Shown: positions 10,186-21,560 of the stretch, one piece after another | Position numbering within the stretch: the stretch's first letter is position 1 | Layout of the letters: every line of letters starts with the position of its first letter | Notes under the pieces: model-generated | What the model saw: the letters and a program-made list of their open reading frames with translations, nothing else | What the model was told of the DNA's origin: nothing | The model's database searches: none | Assembly (NCBI GenBank): GCA_029582165.1 | Contig: CM055884.1 | Coordinates: 14,836,537-14,900,536 of the forward strand | DNA: 64,000 bases | Direction: 5' to 3' | From: Portulaca oleracea | Taxonomy: Eukaryota > Streptophyta > Magnoliopsida > Caryophyllales > Portulacaceae | Program-made: the position numbers and the translations under genes

Positions 10186-11842
10186 ATGTCTGTCGAAGAG
10201 AACCATGGAGACAACTAAGACCAAGAGGCCTTAGTCAAACTTCTTGAGGAGAAGTTCAAGCAAGTTGAGGGCTCAATCACTTTTGCTGCCTTACAACAAG
10301 AGAGAAAAGCCGATAAGCACATTGCTCGGCAGCGAGAACTCATCGAGAGGCAAAACACTCGTATAGAGCAACAACAAGAAACCCTGAATGGTGTTTTGGA
10401 AGCTGTGCAACGTATCAACATGCGAATGGGAATGGCAGACAATGATGAAAGTGCCATGGAAATTCTTCCCAACCTTACGGGTGATAAAGGCAAAGGAAAG
10501 ATGGGCGAAAGTTCTAATGCTGTAGTGGTCATTGAGTTGTCTGATGACCTAACACCAAGGTCACCACTGTCAGTGACTGTTCCTCAAAATGTCCCGATCA
10601 AAGCGAAGTTACACGATGACCATGTCATCCAAGACATAAAGGCTCAACTGAATGTGTTCAAGGATGCCGTAAGCCAGATGCCGACCTTCACCAATCAGTT
10701 CATCGAGTTCGAACCACCCGTTTACACCAATGCTAATATATTGGGAAAGATAGATATTCTGCTGAAGAAGTTCTACCTATCTGAGAATCCAACCCATCAT
10801 GTGTGGGAGTTCAACCGAGTGATGCCGCTCTGAGGTGTCACTACCGAACATTACAAGCAAGTCTTTTCGTAATCACTGAATGATGAAGCATTAAACTGGT
10901 ATTACACCTTTCCTCTAGAGGTACGAGGAGATTGGATTGCCTTGCGTAGGGCATTTATCGAGCACTACTGTAAGATCCAGATAGGTAAAGTAACTCTGAC
11001 AGACATCATGGCTACTCGACAAGGAGAAAATGAGTTGTTCACGGCCTACTATGAGAGATGGCATGCTAAGCTATCTCCGGTGACCAGCATTATTCCCACA
11101 GAAATGTAGTTAGACACATTTGTCCGTGGGTTAAAACCAAGTCTGGCGCAACAATTAGAATTTCATGTGGTTGAGAATTTTGAGTACTTGAAGAAGTTAT
11201 GTCCTAAGCTAGAAGCACGCAAGGAAAGGATCGCTGCGTCCTAGAATTGGAAGGCGACAATATGGGAAGAAGGACCCCCAGTGCTCCTAAGGTGGCTTAG
11301 ACAAGCTTTATACAGAATGTGAATCGTGGTCCGCCACCGAAGACGACCTACTTCCAATACGATTCATATACCCCACTTGATATGACTTATGTCGAAGCTT
11401 TGGACCGACCGCTAAAATCAAACAAGATCCAATTGCTGGTACCTAGGCCTGAACATGAGACTAAGGGACCAGGATGCAACAACAATGCTTACTGCAAGTA
11501 CCACCGGACTAGAGGTCATGACACTGAGCGATGTTGGACGCTCAAGAATCAGATTGAGAAGATGATTCGTTCTGGGGCGTTGGCAATGCCCAAAGCTGCA
11601 AATAAACCCAATAACAAAAGCAATCCTCTCCCAAATCATGCCATATTTGTGGGAGAGGGCACTTTTGATCCATCCGAATGTGTCACCGACGAAGGAGCAC
11701 CGACACTCCTTCCTGAAGATTTGACAGCCTTTATTGTCAACGGTATTTGGGTTAGTGATGAAGAAGATGTATATGAAGAAGGTCCTGATGACGATTTCTT
11801 GTTCGATAAAGAAGAAAAGGCTCCATCAGTGTTGTACTCTTG
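10186..11842 (+). pseudogene. gag: gag of element A
   Basis: Structural Gag polyprotein of a Tat element. The start ATG at 10186 matches the gag start in B. The N-terminal part is coiled-coil-like (EGSITFAALQQERKADKH). The capsid-like region contains the family signature LNDEALNWYYTFPLE, then RRAFIEHYCK and KKLCPKLEARKER. A zinc-knuckle-like motif CKYHRTRGHDTERC (C-x2-H-x4-H-x4-C) follows at about 11490. The C-terminal tail is acidic (DEEDVYEEGPDDDF). Stops at 10216, 10831, 10870, 11107, 11242 and 11296 and a one-base deletion near 11252 break the gene; most stops are CAG/CAA turned into TAG/TAA. Confidence 0.85.
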
Positions 11843-12333
11843 ACTAGGTCGGGAAGGCATAATCAAGCGAGGGTTGAACCTGAGGCTCCTCCATCAAATC
11901 CAAGTGTTATGAGAACAGAAGTGCCTGCAGCTCGTGAAGGCCTAACAGCTCTTACCATAAATGGCATATGGGCCAGCGATGCCGAAGACGATTATCACCA
12001 CAAAGGAGTAACTCAGCAACGCTTGGAAGAGCTGAGGGACAACTTGCAAAGTATAGTCATATATTCGACTATTCGCCATGAGAAGAAGGTTCGGGAACAC
12101 CACGAGTTTCAAGACCAACAGATAGAGTAGCAACGAGAGACTATGGACAACATGTTGGAGGAATTTCGCCGCCTTAAGAATAAATCTGATCCACAAGCCA
12201 TGAAGAAAAAGAGGTGGACCCGGTGGTTGCTGTGTTGTCCAACTCTGGATTTGACCCAAGCGCTATGATTTCTGCGGATGTAGACTGCAACAAAGTAACC
12301 TGGGTCTAAGCTATTAACAATAAATGTACCCTA
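11843..12333 (+). pseudogene. Gag-Pol linker of element A, protease missing
   Basis: The frame passes from the gag tail straight into a second copy of the tail-like motif LTALTINGIWASD (about 11940) followed by a coiled-coil segment (QRLEELRDNLQ, HEFQDQQIE). The aspartic protease and the LHQKVK segment that follow gag in element B are absent. G is also without protease but with a different junction. The linker has a stop at 12130 and frame changes near 12200-12300. Confidence 0.65.
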
Positions 12334-15300
12334 GTGTTAGGAGAACCTAGTAAGGTCCAGTTTGAGTCGAGTACTAGTGAGTCTGTAATCGAGTCTGAGT
12401 CAGCTGTGATTAGCCCCAAGTCTGATAAGTTTGTTTCCGTTTCTGCATTCAATGAAGTGAACGTTTCTGAGTACCTCTGTTTTTCTTCCCTTCTCCCTAA
12501 TTGTTGTGCTAATAACTATGAATTTGATGCTAAACCTTTAAAAGACTTTAATGAATTAACACAAGCCATGAACGACCATGAGAATCACATGGCACCTGTC
12601 GAGGAAACCATCGCCAACAATGTGGGGACGCCTGAAACTCCCCGGGAACTGAAAATTGGAAAATCATTAACCATGGAGGAGCAACAGGAGTTCACCTCGC
12701 TTTTAGGGGAGTTCGTAGACATCTGCGGTTGGTCTTACGAAGACATGCCGGGAATCGACAGGGAGATCGCTGAACATGCAATTCCACTATACCCAGATAC
12801 TAAGCCGGTACAGCAACAACCTCGCAGAATTAAGAATGAATGGTCGGACAAAATTCACAATGAAATCAAGAGGCAGTTAGAAGCTACGTTCATCAAGGCA
12901 GTAGAATTCCCGGAGTGGGTAACTAACATTGTGCCTGTGTCGATGAAGGACGGATAGGTTAGGATGTGTATTGATTTCCGAGATCTGAACAAAGCTAGCC
13001 CAAAGGATTGCTTTCCTTTGCCGCATATTGACGTTTTGGTTGATCACACCTGGGGGCATGAGCTGCTATCATTCATGGATGGGTACGCTGGTTATAACCA
13101 GATCAAAATGGCCGAAGAAGATATGGAGAAAACGTCATTCATCACTCCGTGAGGAACTTTCTAATACACCGTCATGCCTTTCAGACTGAAGAACGCTGGT
13201 GCTACTTACCAACGCACCACCACTACCCTGCTGCATGACATGATCCATGTAGAGGTTGAGGTATATGTGGACGACATAATTGTCAAGTCGAAAAAGCGTG
13301 AGGATCACATTCCCAAGTTACGCAAATTCTTCCTTAGGCTCCGCAAGTACAACATGAGATTGAATCCACAGAAATGTGCGTTCAGAGTGACCTCGGGAAA
13401 GTTACTGGGTTATACCGTCAGTCAACGTGGGATAGAGGTTGACTCGTCCAAGATCAAACCAATTCAAGACATGCCTCCGCCTTGGACAGAAAAGGAGATT
13501 CATGGTTTCCTAGGGCGGGTATAGTATTTGAGCAGATTCATTTCCAAACTCACAATGACTTGTGAACCGTTATTCAAGAAGCTGAAGAAGGGAGCAACGA
13601 TCGAATGGGATGACCAGTGTCAGGCAGCATTTGAGAAGGTTATAGCTGACTTAACCAATCCACCAGTACTAGTCCCGCCTATCTCCGGGAAACCATTGCT
13701 GCTTTACCTCACCATCAGTTCAAGCGCCATGGGTGCTATGTTGGCACAAGAAAGTGATGGTCTTGAGCGAGCTATCTATTACATCAGCAAGAAGTTTCTG
13801 GGGTGTATGTCTCGCTACTCGGAGATTGAGAAGATAGCCTTGGCATTAGTATGGTCTACAAAGAAGCTTCGCTACTATATGCTCTCACACACTGTATATG
13901 TGATTGCAGCATGTAATCCAGTCAAGTACATCATGGAACAACCTACCATCAACAGCAGGATTGCTCGATGGGTGGTTATGCTGTCCGAGTTTTATCTGGA
14001 CTTTCGACCGCAGAAGTCCGTAAAGAGGCATGTAGTTTCCAATTTTCTGGCTGAATTTCCTACAGGAAGTCTTGACACTGGGGGCTTGGAGTTTAGTGAT
14101 GAACAAATATTTCAAGTTGAAGAGGAAACCTGGAAGCTATACTTTGATGATGCTGCTAATTAGATGGGATGCGGGGCCAGAGCTCTGTTGGTTTCTCCAG
14201 AAGACATACACTTTCCTTTGGTAGTCAAGCTTGACTTGGAGGCTACTAATAATGCTGCTGAGTATGAAGCTTTCATTTGGGGTTTGCGTGTGGCCCTGGA
14301 GATGGGAATTAAAAGGCTACGAGTGTTTGGCGACTCCAGTCTGATCGTCAATGAAGCTACTAGTATATGAAAGGTTAAGAGCGAATCCTTGGCAGTGTAC
14401 CAACAACATTTGTCCAAATTAGCTGAGAAGTTCAACCATATTGATTTCAAATATCTATAGAGGGGTTACAATGAGTTAGCAGATGTGCTAGCCTAGCTTT
14501 CATCCATGGTGGTTATTCCCGAAAAGGATCAAGCCCTAGCAGTGACAGTGGAGAGGAGTGATTATCCTGCTCATCAACAGTTAATGATCGGTTTGGTCAG
14601 TACTGATGCATGGTTCTATGATATTTATGCATTTTTGAAAGACAGTTCATACCCGCCAAACGCCGAGCGTCGAGCCAGGAGGGCTATCCGGTTAGTGGTC
14701 TCTCAATATTGTATTATTCAGGACCGTCTATACAAGAAGACTAATACGGGGATAAACCTCATATGTGTTGTTAAGAAGGAAGCTGAGGAATTAATGAATT
14801 CCACTCACGGAGGGGAGTGTGGACCGCATATGAATGGCAGAATGTTGGTTAAGAAGATCTAGAGAGCATGGTGTTTCTGGTCGACCATGGACTCCGATTG
14901 TCTCTAATTTGTGAGAAAATGTCCGAAATGTCAAGAGCATGTTGATCTCAAGCATCAACCGTCCTCTTATTTGACCACTTTGGCCTCACCTTGGCCATTT
15001 TCAGTATGGGGAATCAACATTATAGGGAAGCTTTCACCCCAAGGTATAGAAGGACATGAATATGTGTAGGTAGCTAAGGAGTACTTTACTAAGTGGGTAG
15101 AAGCTGCCTCATACTCAAAAATCACTTCGAAGCATGTGGCCAAGTTCATGTTGAGGAACATCATTTGTAGATACGGGGTGCCACATGAGGTGATCAGTGA
15201 CAACGGGAGCCATTTCATGGGCGAGTTTGCAGCTCTTTTGGCCAAGTACAAAGTCCGACATCACCATGCTTCTCCCTATCGGCCACAAACCAATGGAGCG

Positions 15301-15852
15301 ATGGAGGCTGTAAACAAAACTCTGGTGAAAATTATTAAGAAAATGGTCGTCACTTACAAAGATTAGCCCGACAAGCTTCCTTTTGCACTATGGGGATATC
15401 GAACATCAATTTGGACTGCAACTGGAGCTACGCCCATACTCTTTGGTGTACGGGATGGAAGCAGTTTTGCCAGTAGAACTTGCCGTTCCTTATTTAAGGA
15501 TTATTGCTGAAAGCCAAATCCCTTAGGCCAAATGGGCCTAACCTAGATATAAAGAGTTGGTTTTGTTGGATGAAAGACGACTCCGTGCTCTACATAATAT
15601 CCAGCTTTATCAGAGTTGGATCTCCCGCGCATTCAATAAGAAAGTCAAAGACCGAGATTTAATGGAAGGAGATCTAATATTGCAAGAAATGAGAGTGGCA
15701 CGTCAGGATCCTCGAGGCAAGTTTGCCCCAAATAGGAAAGGTCCCTACATCATCATTTCTGTCACTCCAGGGGGTGCCGCCCAATTAGCCACGCCCGAGG
15801 GAGAGGAGCTCACTCAGCCTGTGAACTTGGACTAGTTGAAAAGATATTATGT
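12334..15852 (+). pseudogene. pol: pol of element A: RT, RNase H, second RNase H, integrase
   Basis: One reading frame runs from 12334 to about 15450, broken only by stops. RT spans about 12700-13530, with FRDLNKASPKDCFPLP, MPFRLKNAGATYQR and the catalytic YVDD at 13264. The gypsy RNase H follows (13530-14050) and has lost obvious acidic residues, as is usual in Tat. A second, archaeal-type RNase H spans 14130-14500 (YFDDAAN, NNAAEYEAF, FGDSS). Integrase covers 14560-15850 with CPKC of the zinc domain, SDNGSHFMGEF, PQTNGAMEAVNK and a GPY/F-like end (RKGPYIIISVTPGGAAQL). The first core Asp appears as Glu (AKEYFTKW). Stops include 12955, 13150, 13162, 13522, 14161, 14368, 14860 and 15364; a frameshift occurs near 15450. 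Confidence 0.9.
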
Positions 15853-16383
15853 TTAAGCTTCTAAGGGTTAGTATCCTTAGCTACATAGACATGCACTATC
15901 TTGTAAAAGCAAGCAACCGAGCTGCCAACAGGCCACTTGCTTGTGTAAAAAAAAATGAAAAAAAAGAAAACAAGAGGATGACTTGAAAACCTTATCGAGG
16001 CAAGGCAGGTCAGGCAAAATGAGAGTATAAAAGAAAAGGGAAAAATTAGAGACTAACTTGAAAATCCTTCGGGACAAGTTAGGTAAAAGGAGAGAATGAA
16101 AGTGTTGCAGCCGAAGTCGTGGTTTTGTGGGATGGGAAGAAGAAGAATATGGCTTGTGTTAATCATTGTAAAACATAAATGTAATACTTTACTTCTTATA
16201 TCAATAAAAGGAGTACATCTTTTAATACATTTTGTTTTATCAATTTTCTAAAGAAAAAACATCAAATAATAAAAATATATAGCACACGCATTTCTTTCAT
16301 TTCATTTCTTTCTCTCCACCCTACTTATTTAAGTATTAAGTCTAGTCCTAGTTGAGTCGGAGTCGGTATAGGCCCATTAGTGC
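15853..16383 (+). other. Spacer between integrase and antisense genes, element A
   Basis: A-rich run at 15946-15975, then purine-rich segments and a TATCAATAAAAGG sequence near 16200. The counterpart in C is 700-1174. No gene on either strand. It contains the 3' end of the antisense aORF1 transcript and possible poly(A) signals for both directions. Confidence 0.6.
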
Positions 16384-17783
16384 TCATTCGGTCAGATTTT
16401 CTTGTTTTTCCTTGCTTGAGTGCGTCTTTTCTTTAGATCCCGACCCAGGATCGTTAGCCACGATGATACTCTTCAGTTTCGGGGTGTCTCGAAGAGGCGA
16501 ACACGCCGTTCTTTCTCGCCAATGGCTAGCACCAACAGTAGTAGCAAGCCAGCTACGATAAGCATCCATCGAAGTAGTGGAGATACGGTTAGGAGCAGGT
16601 GCTTCCTTTCCAGCCCATTTCTTCCAGTATTTAATCCACGATTCAATCACCGACCCTTGGAGATGGGTAAGGTCGGGAATCTCGCACGAAGGAAAGGGCA
16701 TGTCTTGAGAATGCCCCATTTGCCGCATGACTCGATCAGGGAAGTAGTATGTAAGCTCCGTAAGGCCAAGCAGAGTGATGTGGGCCGCCTTACGAGAGTG
16801 GCTCGACAAGCATGGCACTTTCCACCATTGAACCCACGAACGGATTTCCTTGTGGTTCTTGAGAAAAATGACCCATTCGTCAAAATTGCGGCGGGTGTCA
16901 AACTTCCTTTTGCGTTGGCAAAAGTTCGCTAGTTCCGAGGAGGTGATGGGAGAAAGACCATGTCCAGATGCTCCATTAGCCACATCTATAGGTGAAAGAC
17001 AGAAAGTGAGAATTTTGGTTGCACCGGAAAAAATATTTTACAACCAGAAAAAAAAAAAGAAAGAAATCGACACATGATTCCACATGGACCACTCAGGTAA
17101 TCCATGCAAAACCAGAGAAAAATAAGTTCAAAAAAAGAAAAAAAAACCAAGAAAAAAAAACAGAAAAAAAAGAGGAAAAGAAAGAGAAAAAGTGTCGATA
17201 CTCACTTGAAGAGCAAGGGGACTTTCGCGAAAGGTCTGCTTTGTAGCCCATAAATTGAGACCGGGGAGGTCTTAGCAATAATCATCGGAGCAGGATTATA
17301 ACCCGAGACATCTCATCTACGACATGGATGAGGGAGATAGGCACAAATCCCGAACCACCATGATAAAATAAAAATTCGGATAGAATGCAAAAAACCAAAC
17401 CTCGCACTCGCAACGCCAGGTTGAATCTAAGCGCCTCGGGTGATTGGAAGAATTCCACTAGAGCTTGCAAATTGACGGTGTTGCCAACCAAAATGTGTCC
17501 TAACGCTCGATGGTTGGAGTTCGTCAACTCCTCGATTTTTTCGCGATGGTTGTGGGCGAGGGAAGGAGTTGTTGGCGAAGCATATAGATCGAACTTGAAC
17601 ATACAAGCCCACTCTTCAGGAAGAGGGCACAATTCATTCCAAGAGAAGCGAAAGACATGGAACCTAGTCAATTTTCACTTGCTTTAGGCTCAAAAACAAA
17701 GAGAGGTTGTAGTAAGTGAGAAGCCGTTTTTCGGGTTTAGTGAGATTATTCATCCACGAGTTAAGTTTTCTCTCAAAAGCCAT
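16384..17783 (-). pseudogene. Antisense gene aORF1, copy in element A
   Basis: Predicted exons 17783-17206 and 16985-16384 on the minus strand. The start ATG lies in AACCATGGC, a strong plant context, about 70 nt after a TATATAA box. The donor is CTTCAA|GTGAGT; the 220-nt intron is very pyrimidine-rich; the acceptor is ACCTATAG|ATG. Exon 2 is open for 200 codons and includes DEWVIFLKNHKE, WVQWWK and ELTYYFPDRVMRQMG, the last resembling the C-terminal motif of PMD-type proteins. Exon 1 resembles DUF7745-like plant proteins. A deletion of about 41 nt in exon 1 (near 17668), present in C, breaks the frame. The role is unknown; nuclear silencing-related function is only an analogy with host PMD proteins. 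Confidence 0.65.
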
Positions 17784-18060
17784 GGTTGGAATGAGAAAAT
17801 GGATTGAGAAGAAATGATATTGTGATGAATTCTCAACAACAAGGCATGCTTATATAGCCTCGGCAGTACACTGTACATGGTTTCCCAATCAGGCCTTAGG
17901 GGATGTACACAGCGTCCGACAACACGCATTCTGATGAACCACGGTGCCTGTCACCGCGTGTAGGCCGACCGACCACCAGGGAAGGGGGGTGAACTCGTTT
18001 TGTGAGTTCACACCCCTACGTGCATGCATCAGAGGGTTGACCTAAAAATGAATAAAAATG
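17784..18060 (-). promoter_or_regulatory. Candidate promoter of aORF1, element A
   Basis: Reading towards the gene: ATGCATGC (about 18021-18028), an inverted repeat GGTGTGAACTC/GAGTTCACC (about 17989-18016), the 17-bp motif GGTCGGTCGGCCTACAC (17974-17958), then GGCTATATAAGC with TATATAA at 17856-17850, and the ATG at 17783. The arrangement parallels the LTR U3, where the same motifs precede TATAAATA. Seen in the sequence; promoter activity inferred. Confidence 0.6.
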
Positions 18061-18216
18061 GGAGCTTGCATGTCACATCATTACAGAGTCAAAATCACAT
18101 ATAATCGAGTATGTCTGATTGCACCTTAACTGTGCATTTCTTCATTACCTGGCATTTCTTTTACATTGCACAAAAGAAAAAAAGGGAGAAAAGAAGGGAA
18201 AGCCTTGCCGCAATGC

Positions 18217-20686
18217 CTAGTAATTCCCGACCGAACCACCGCTGCCAAACAAGCTGCTGACAGTCGCATCAGCAAAAGAGTCCGACTGTGGATCGTCCTG
18301 AGTACCAGGAGGATCGGACAAGAATTGGCTGGAAGGCATACCAGGAAAATCAGAGCCTGGATAACCTTGGCTGAAGCCAGGGGGCTGATTGTACGGGATA
18401 ATAGATTGAGCATGATACTGAGGCGCCCATGGAGTAGGCACTCTCTCCATTGAATGCTGAAATCCACTAGATTCTTAACAGTCTTCCACCATGAACTCCA
18501 AGATATCAGGAGACCTTCACCGCGAAGAGCTGGCATAGGGATCGCATGGCATACTCATCAGATCTTGATCCCTGCGCCTAAATGGTCCTGCCCCTGGATC
18601 TCCACGAAAACCTCTACTACCTATTTCTCCTGCTGAAGAGTGGCGAGGAGGACGTCTTGACGAGCTTCGAGAACATGGCAGGCTCACATGAGAATGAACT
18701 CCCGAGCCGTGATGTCTTCCCTCAACAAAACACGGATGTGCACATATGCTTGTTGCACGAAAGGAAGATCTATAAGAATCAAATGGTGAAAGATAGAGGG
18801 TGGTTACGTATGCAACTCACCGGGTTTGCATCAAAGAACTACAGCACTACATGATCATTAGGCCCGAGAGGGATGAATCCAAACAGCATATCTTCAGCCT
18901 CCGCCTGCTCAGGTTCCTCTACATGCTGGTCTAGAAGAGAATCATAATATCCTCCCAGCTACAGAAGGGCAAACACCGTCAGGATGCCAGAAATCCACAG
19001 TTAATACAAAAACAGAGGAAATGCTAAAACCTGAGCAAAAGCAAGGCGTCCTCTATGTTGAAGAGCCGCTTCTTCCAAGTTATCCGTCGGTACTACAAAA
19101 TTCACTGTCGGTTCACCTACCATCAGCCGAGCTATTTCATCCACCGCCAAGGCTTGCTTATCAAAGATGAACTCGGGAGGATCCATGGGAACCCTTGGAG
19201 GCCATTCCCAGTATGTTGAAAGAAGAAGCGTTCCCCTAATTAGAAGGTGAGACCAGAAGGACCTTCCAACAACAAGCAACGCTCACTTGCTTCCCTTGCA
19301 AGGCGTATATCATAATGAAGGTCCTCCGCATTATATTCATTCCGTGGGAATCAGTCAATGTCCTCTTGCAGCAAAAGTCGTCATAAAATGCTTGAAAAGA
19401 GAAAAGCAAATAAGAAAAATGCAATACATACCGGTCTGAGGTTGTGAATAATCCTCTTTAGTCCGTTCAAATGCTTGAAATGGAATTTTGACCGATGGTA
19501 GCCTAATGCTTCTGACCATCACCGAGCAGCTGGAACGCACATATCACCGTTGTTGGTTCCACCAACTACAGGCAGAAAATAGGCCATAACCCACACCTGC
19601 ACACCAGTGAAGGTTCTTGGTAAAAAGGAAATTTGCACCTTACAAATTTCTAAATAGAAAAATCTTGGAGCATACCTCCAAGACTCGCCAAAGGCTACCC
19701 CCCAGGTTGATCCTCTTAGGCTCTGTCACCCTTGTACACGCCACTATGTCACAACCTGTGGGTCGGCAGACAACTCGCATTCCTCTAACCAAATGGGCAT
19801 GAGCCGCATCCGCCTAGTTGAAAGATCTCATCTCACCGAAATTCAGGAGATGATGCGCCCAAGAGAGAGTAATGGTGTCTCCGCGGTTTGCAAAGATTAC
19901 TGCATTGATAAGATGTACTAGCATAATGAATTGACGCTAAGGAAGAGGAAGGCTCCCAAAGCTTTCACTCTTAATAACGGCCACTAGATGCGTGTACCTC
20001 AGGCCGCTAATTTGTCCCACCAACGCGATAACAGGTTGCAAAAGCGCATGAATGCGAGGGTCGACATCCTTCTGAAACTCTAGTAGCTGGCCGCCCTAGC
20101 TAAGACCTGTAATCATCACGAAGTCAAAAGAAGTAAGCATCATATCCCCAACTAGGAGGTGAAACGAGTTCGTAGTATCCCAGAAACGCTCCACGATAGC
20201 TCGGCCGTATGTCCTCTTGTTGCTACGGATCTTCCATGCCCTCAAGCAGTCTAGAGAAGGGTCGAAACCAGCATCTCTCACGACGCTCGAATAAAATGCG
20301 CCCACCTTCGCATGGAAGGACAAGCTTATTACCCCCTGAATGCTTCTGCATGCCTTGAAGGAGTCTTCCTACAATAAGGTCAAAAGAAGAATATAAGGTG
20401 TAAAGTACGTCATGCAAAATTCAAGGTAACTAAGGTTACTTTAGGATTCAACTTAAAGTACAACAACGAATAGCATGCAAAGCAACTGCAAAGGTGAGAC
20501 ATGCTATATGAAGGAACATACCGAGTCATGAGAACGAAAGAACCATGCGTGCTCGTCTTGGTGAAAGACCAACTAAGCCGGAATGAAGTCCCTACTAGGA
20601 TACTCCCGCTGCACTGTCCTTACATACGGACGCTCTTGAACCGCTGGTTGAGTAGCACGTCTGCGTCCCCTCCGAAAGAAATTCAT
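18217..20686 (-). pseudogene. Antisense PMD-like gene aORF2, copy in element A
   Basis: Six predicted exons: 20686-20522, 20368-19676, 19596-19432, 19365-19031, 18958-18821 and 18752-18217. The first three and the fifth are 165, 693, 165 and 138 nt, so all introns are phase 0. Exon 1 starts MNFFRRGRRRATQ. Exon 2 holds the plant mobile domain hallmarks (FWDTTNSFHL, MMLTSFDFVMITGLS, then AHAHLVRGMR). Exon 3 has YFLPVVGGTNN; exons 4 and 5 have LEGPSGLTF and LGGYYDSLLDQH; exon 6 is Ser/Pro/Gln-rich and ends GNY before a stop at 18217. Damage: several nonsense codons, the intron 3 acceptor AG is AA, the exon 6 acceptor CAG is CAA, and exon 6 lacks 76 nt present in C. PMD proteins act in the nucleus in plants; here the role is unknown. 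Confidence 0.75.
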
Positions 20687-21167
20687 ACTTTATGAAGAAC
20701 TTCAAAAGCACCCAAAAAAATTTCTAGAGAAAGAATGGGAAGCCAAGATGAAGTGCTCGGATTTAGAGTGATGAAGGAATGCCGAGCTTAAGCCCCATTT
20801 CTGAGCAAGATGAGTAATCCCCTACCGCCACGTGTCAGCTCACCACTGGTTCCCAGTAGAAGTCGATCGGCCTACAAGACCAAGCACAATAATTGCGTTG
20901 AACGGTCTCCTGCATGGCCTGCAAAAAGCTGCATGGCACAAGCCAAAAGATTCCTTCCCAAGAGTGTAGGCCGGCCGGCCTTGGGAAAGAGAAGCTCTTG
21001 TCTTCTTCCTCCTTTGTCACCTTCCCAATGGCATGCATCTTCCCTAAGCCATGCATGATCGAGCATAAGGCGTGCCCAATCAAAAAGAGTGTGCTCTTTT
21101 CAAGAGTCAAAAGCATCCATTCCCCAAAAGGGAACAAGTCCCAATGGCTGATTAGCCGCTACCCGAG
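20687..21167 (-). promoter_or_regulatory. Region upstream of aORF2, element A
   Basis: Contains the 17-bp motif at 20980-20964 (GGCCGGCCGGCCTACAC, a GC palindrome), a related GGCCGATCG at about 20866, a CACGTG core at about 20830 and ATGCATG repeats near 21031 and 21053. The TATA position seen in E is degenerate here. No sense gene seen. Confidence 0.45.
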
Positions 21168-21233
21168 GTAAGTTTCTCAGATCAAAATTTATAATTCATC
21201 AGAACTGACGAAAACCATTTTTGCGTTCGACAG
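21168..21233 (+). other. Short GT-AG intron-like segment, element A
   Basis: 66 nt on the sense strand from GAG|GTAAGT to CGACAG|G, with a branch-point-like CTGAC near 21205, 28 nt before the acceptor. Same position and signals as in C and in the second E copy. It would be spliced from a sense transcript of the 3' region. Confidence 0.45.
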
Positions 21234-21560
21234 GAAAATAAGGGCCACGATCAGTGAAGTCCCTCGGCATTGAGTTGCCATCATCATGATTGTCATAGTC
21301 ATCATTATCATCATCATCATCATCAATCTTGAGCCACCGATGCAGTCCCAATCCTGAGCCATCGGCAGAGTTTCGATGAAGTCTCAACCCCCAGGCCATC
21401 GACATCGCGATCGATGAAGTCCTTCGACATCGAACATGCCAATAATCATCAACATCGACACCGAGAAAGACTTGAACCGACACTGGGAAAGACCAGAAAA
21501 TCAACCCAAGAGCCATCGGCATCATTACTGATGAAGTCTCTCCAGCAAATAGAGCATCAT
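21234..21560 (+). repeat. Tandem-repeat array in the 3' region of element A
   Basis: Degenerate 37-40 bp units with GCCATCGGCAGAGTTTCGATG and GATGAAGTC, and a TCATCA run at 21281-21326. Downstream (21561-21847) lies non-coding sequence with loosely repeated AAGTTCGCMAACCGCGA phrases up to the PPT. Confidence 0.7.

Noticed and set aside
18752..18772. TTATAG (18775-18770) as acceptor of aORF2 exon 6
   Set aside because: It gives the wrong phase; the acceptor at 3704-3702 in C and 37081-37079 in E gives phase 0 and aligns the copies.
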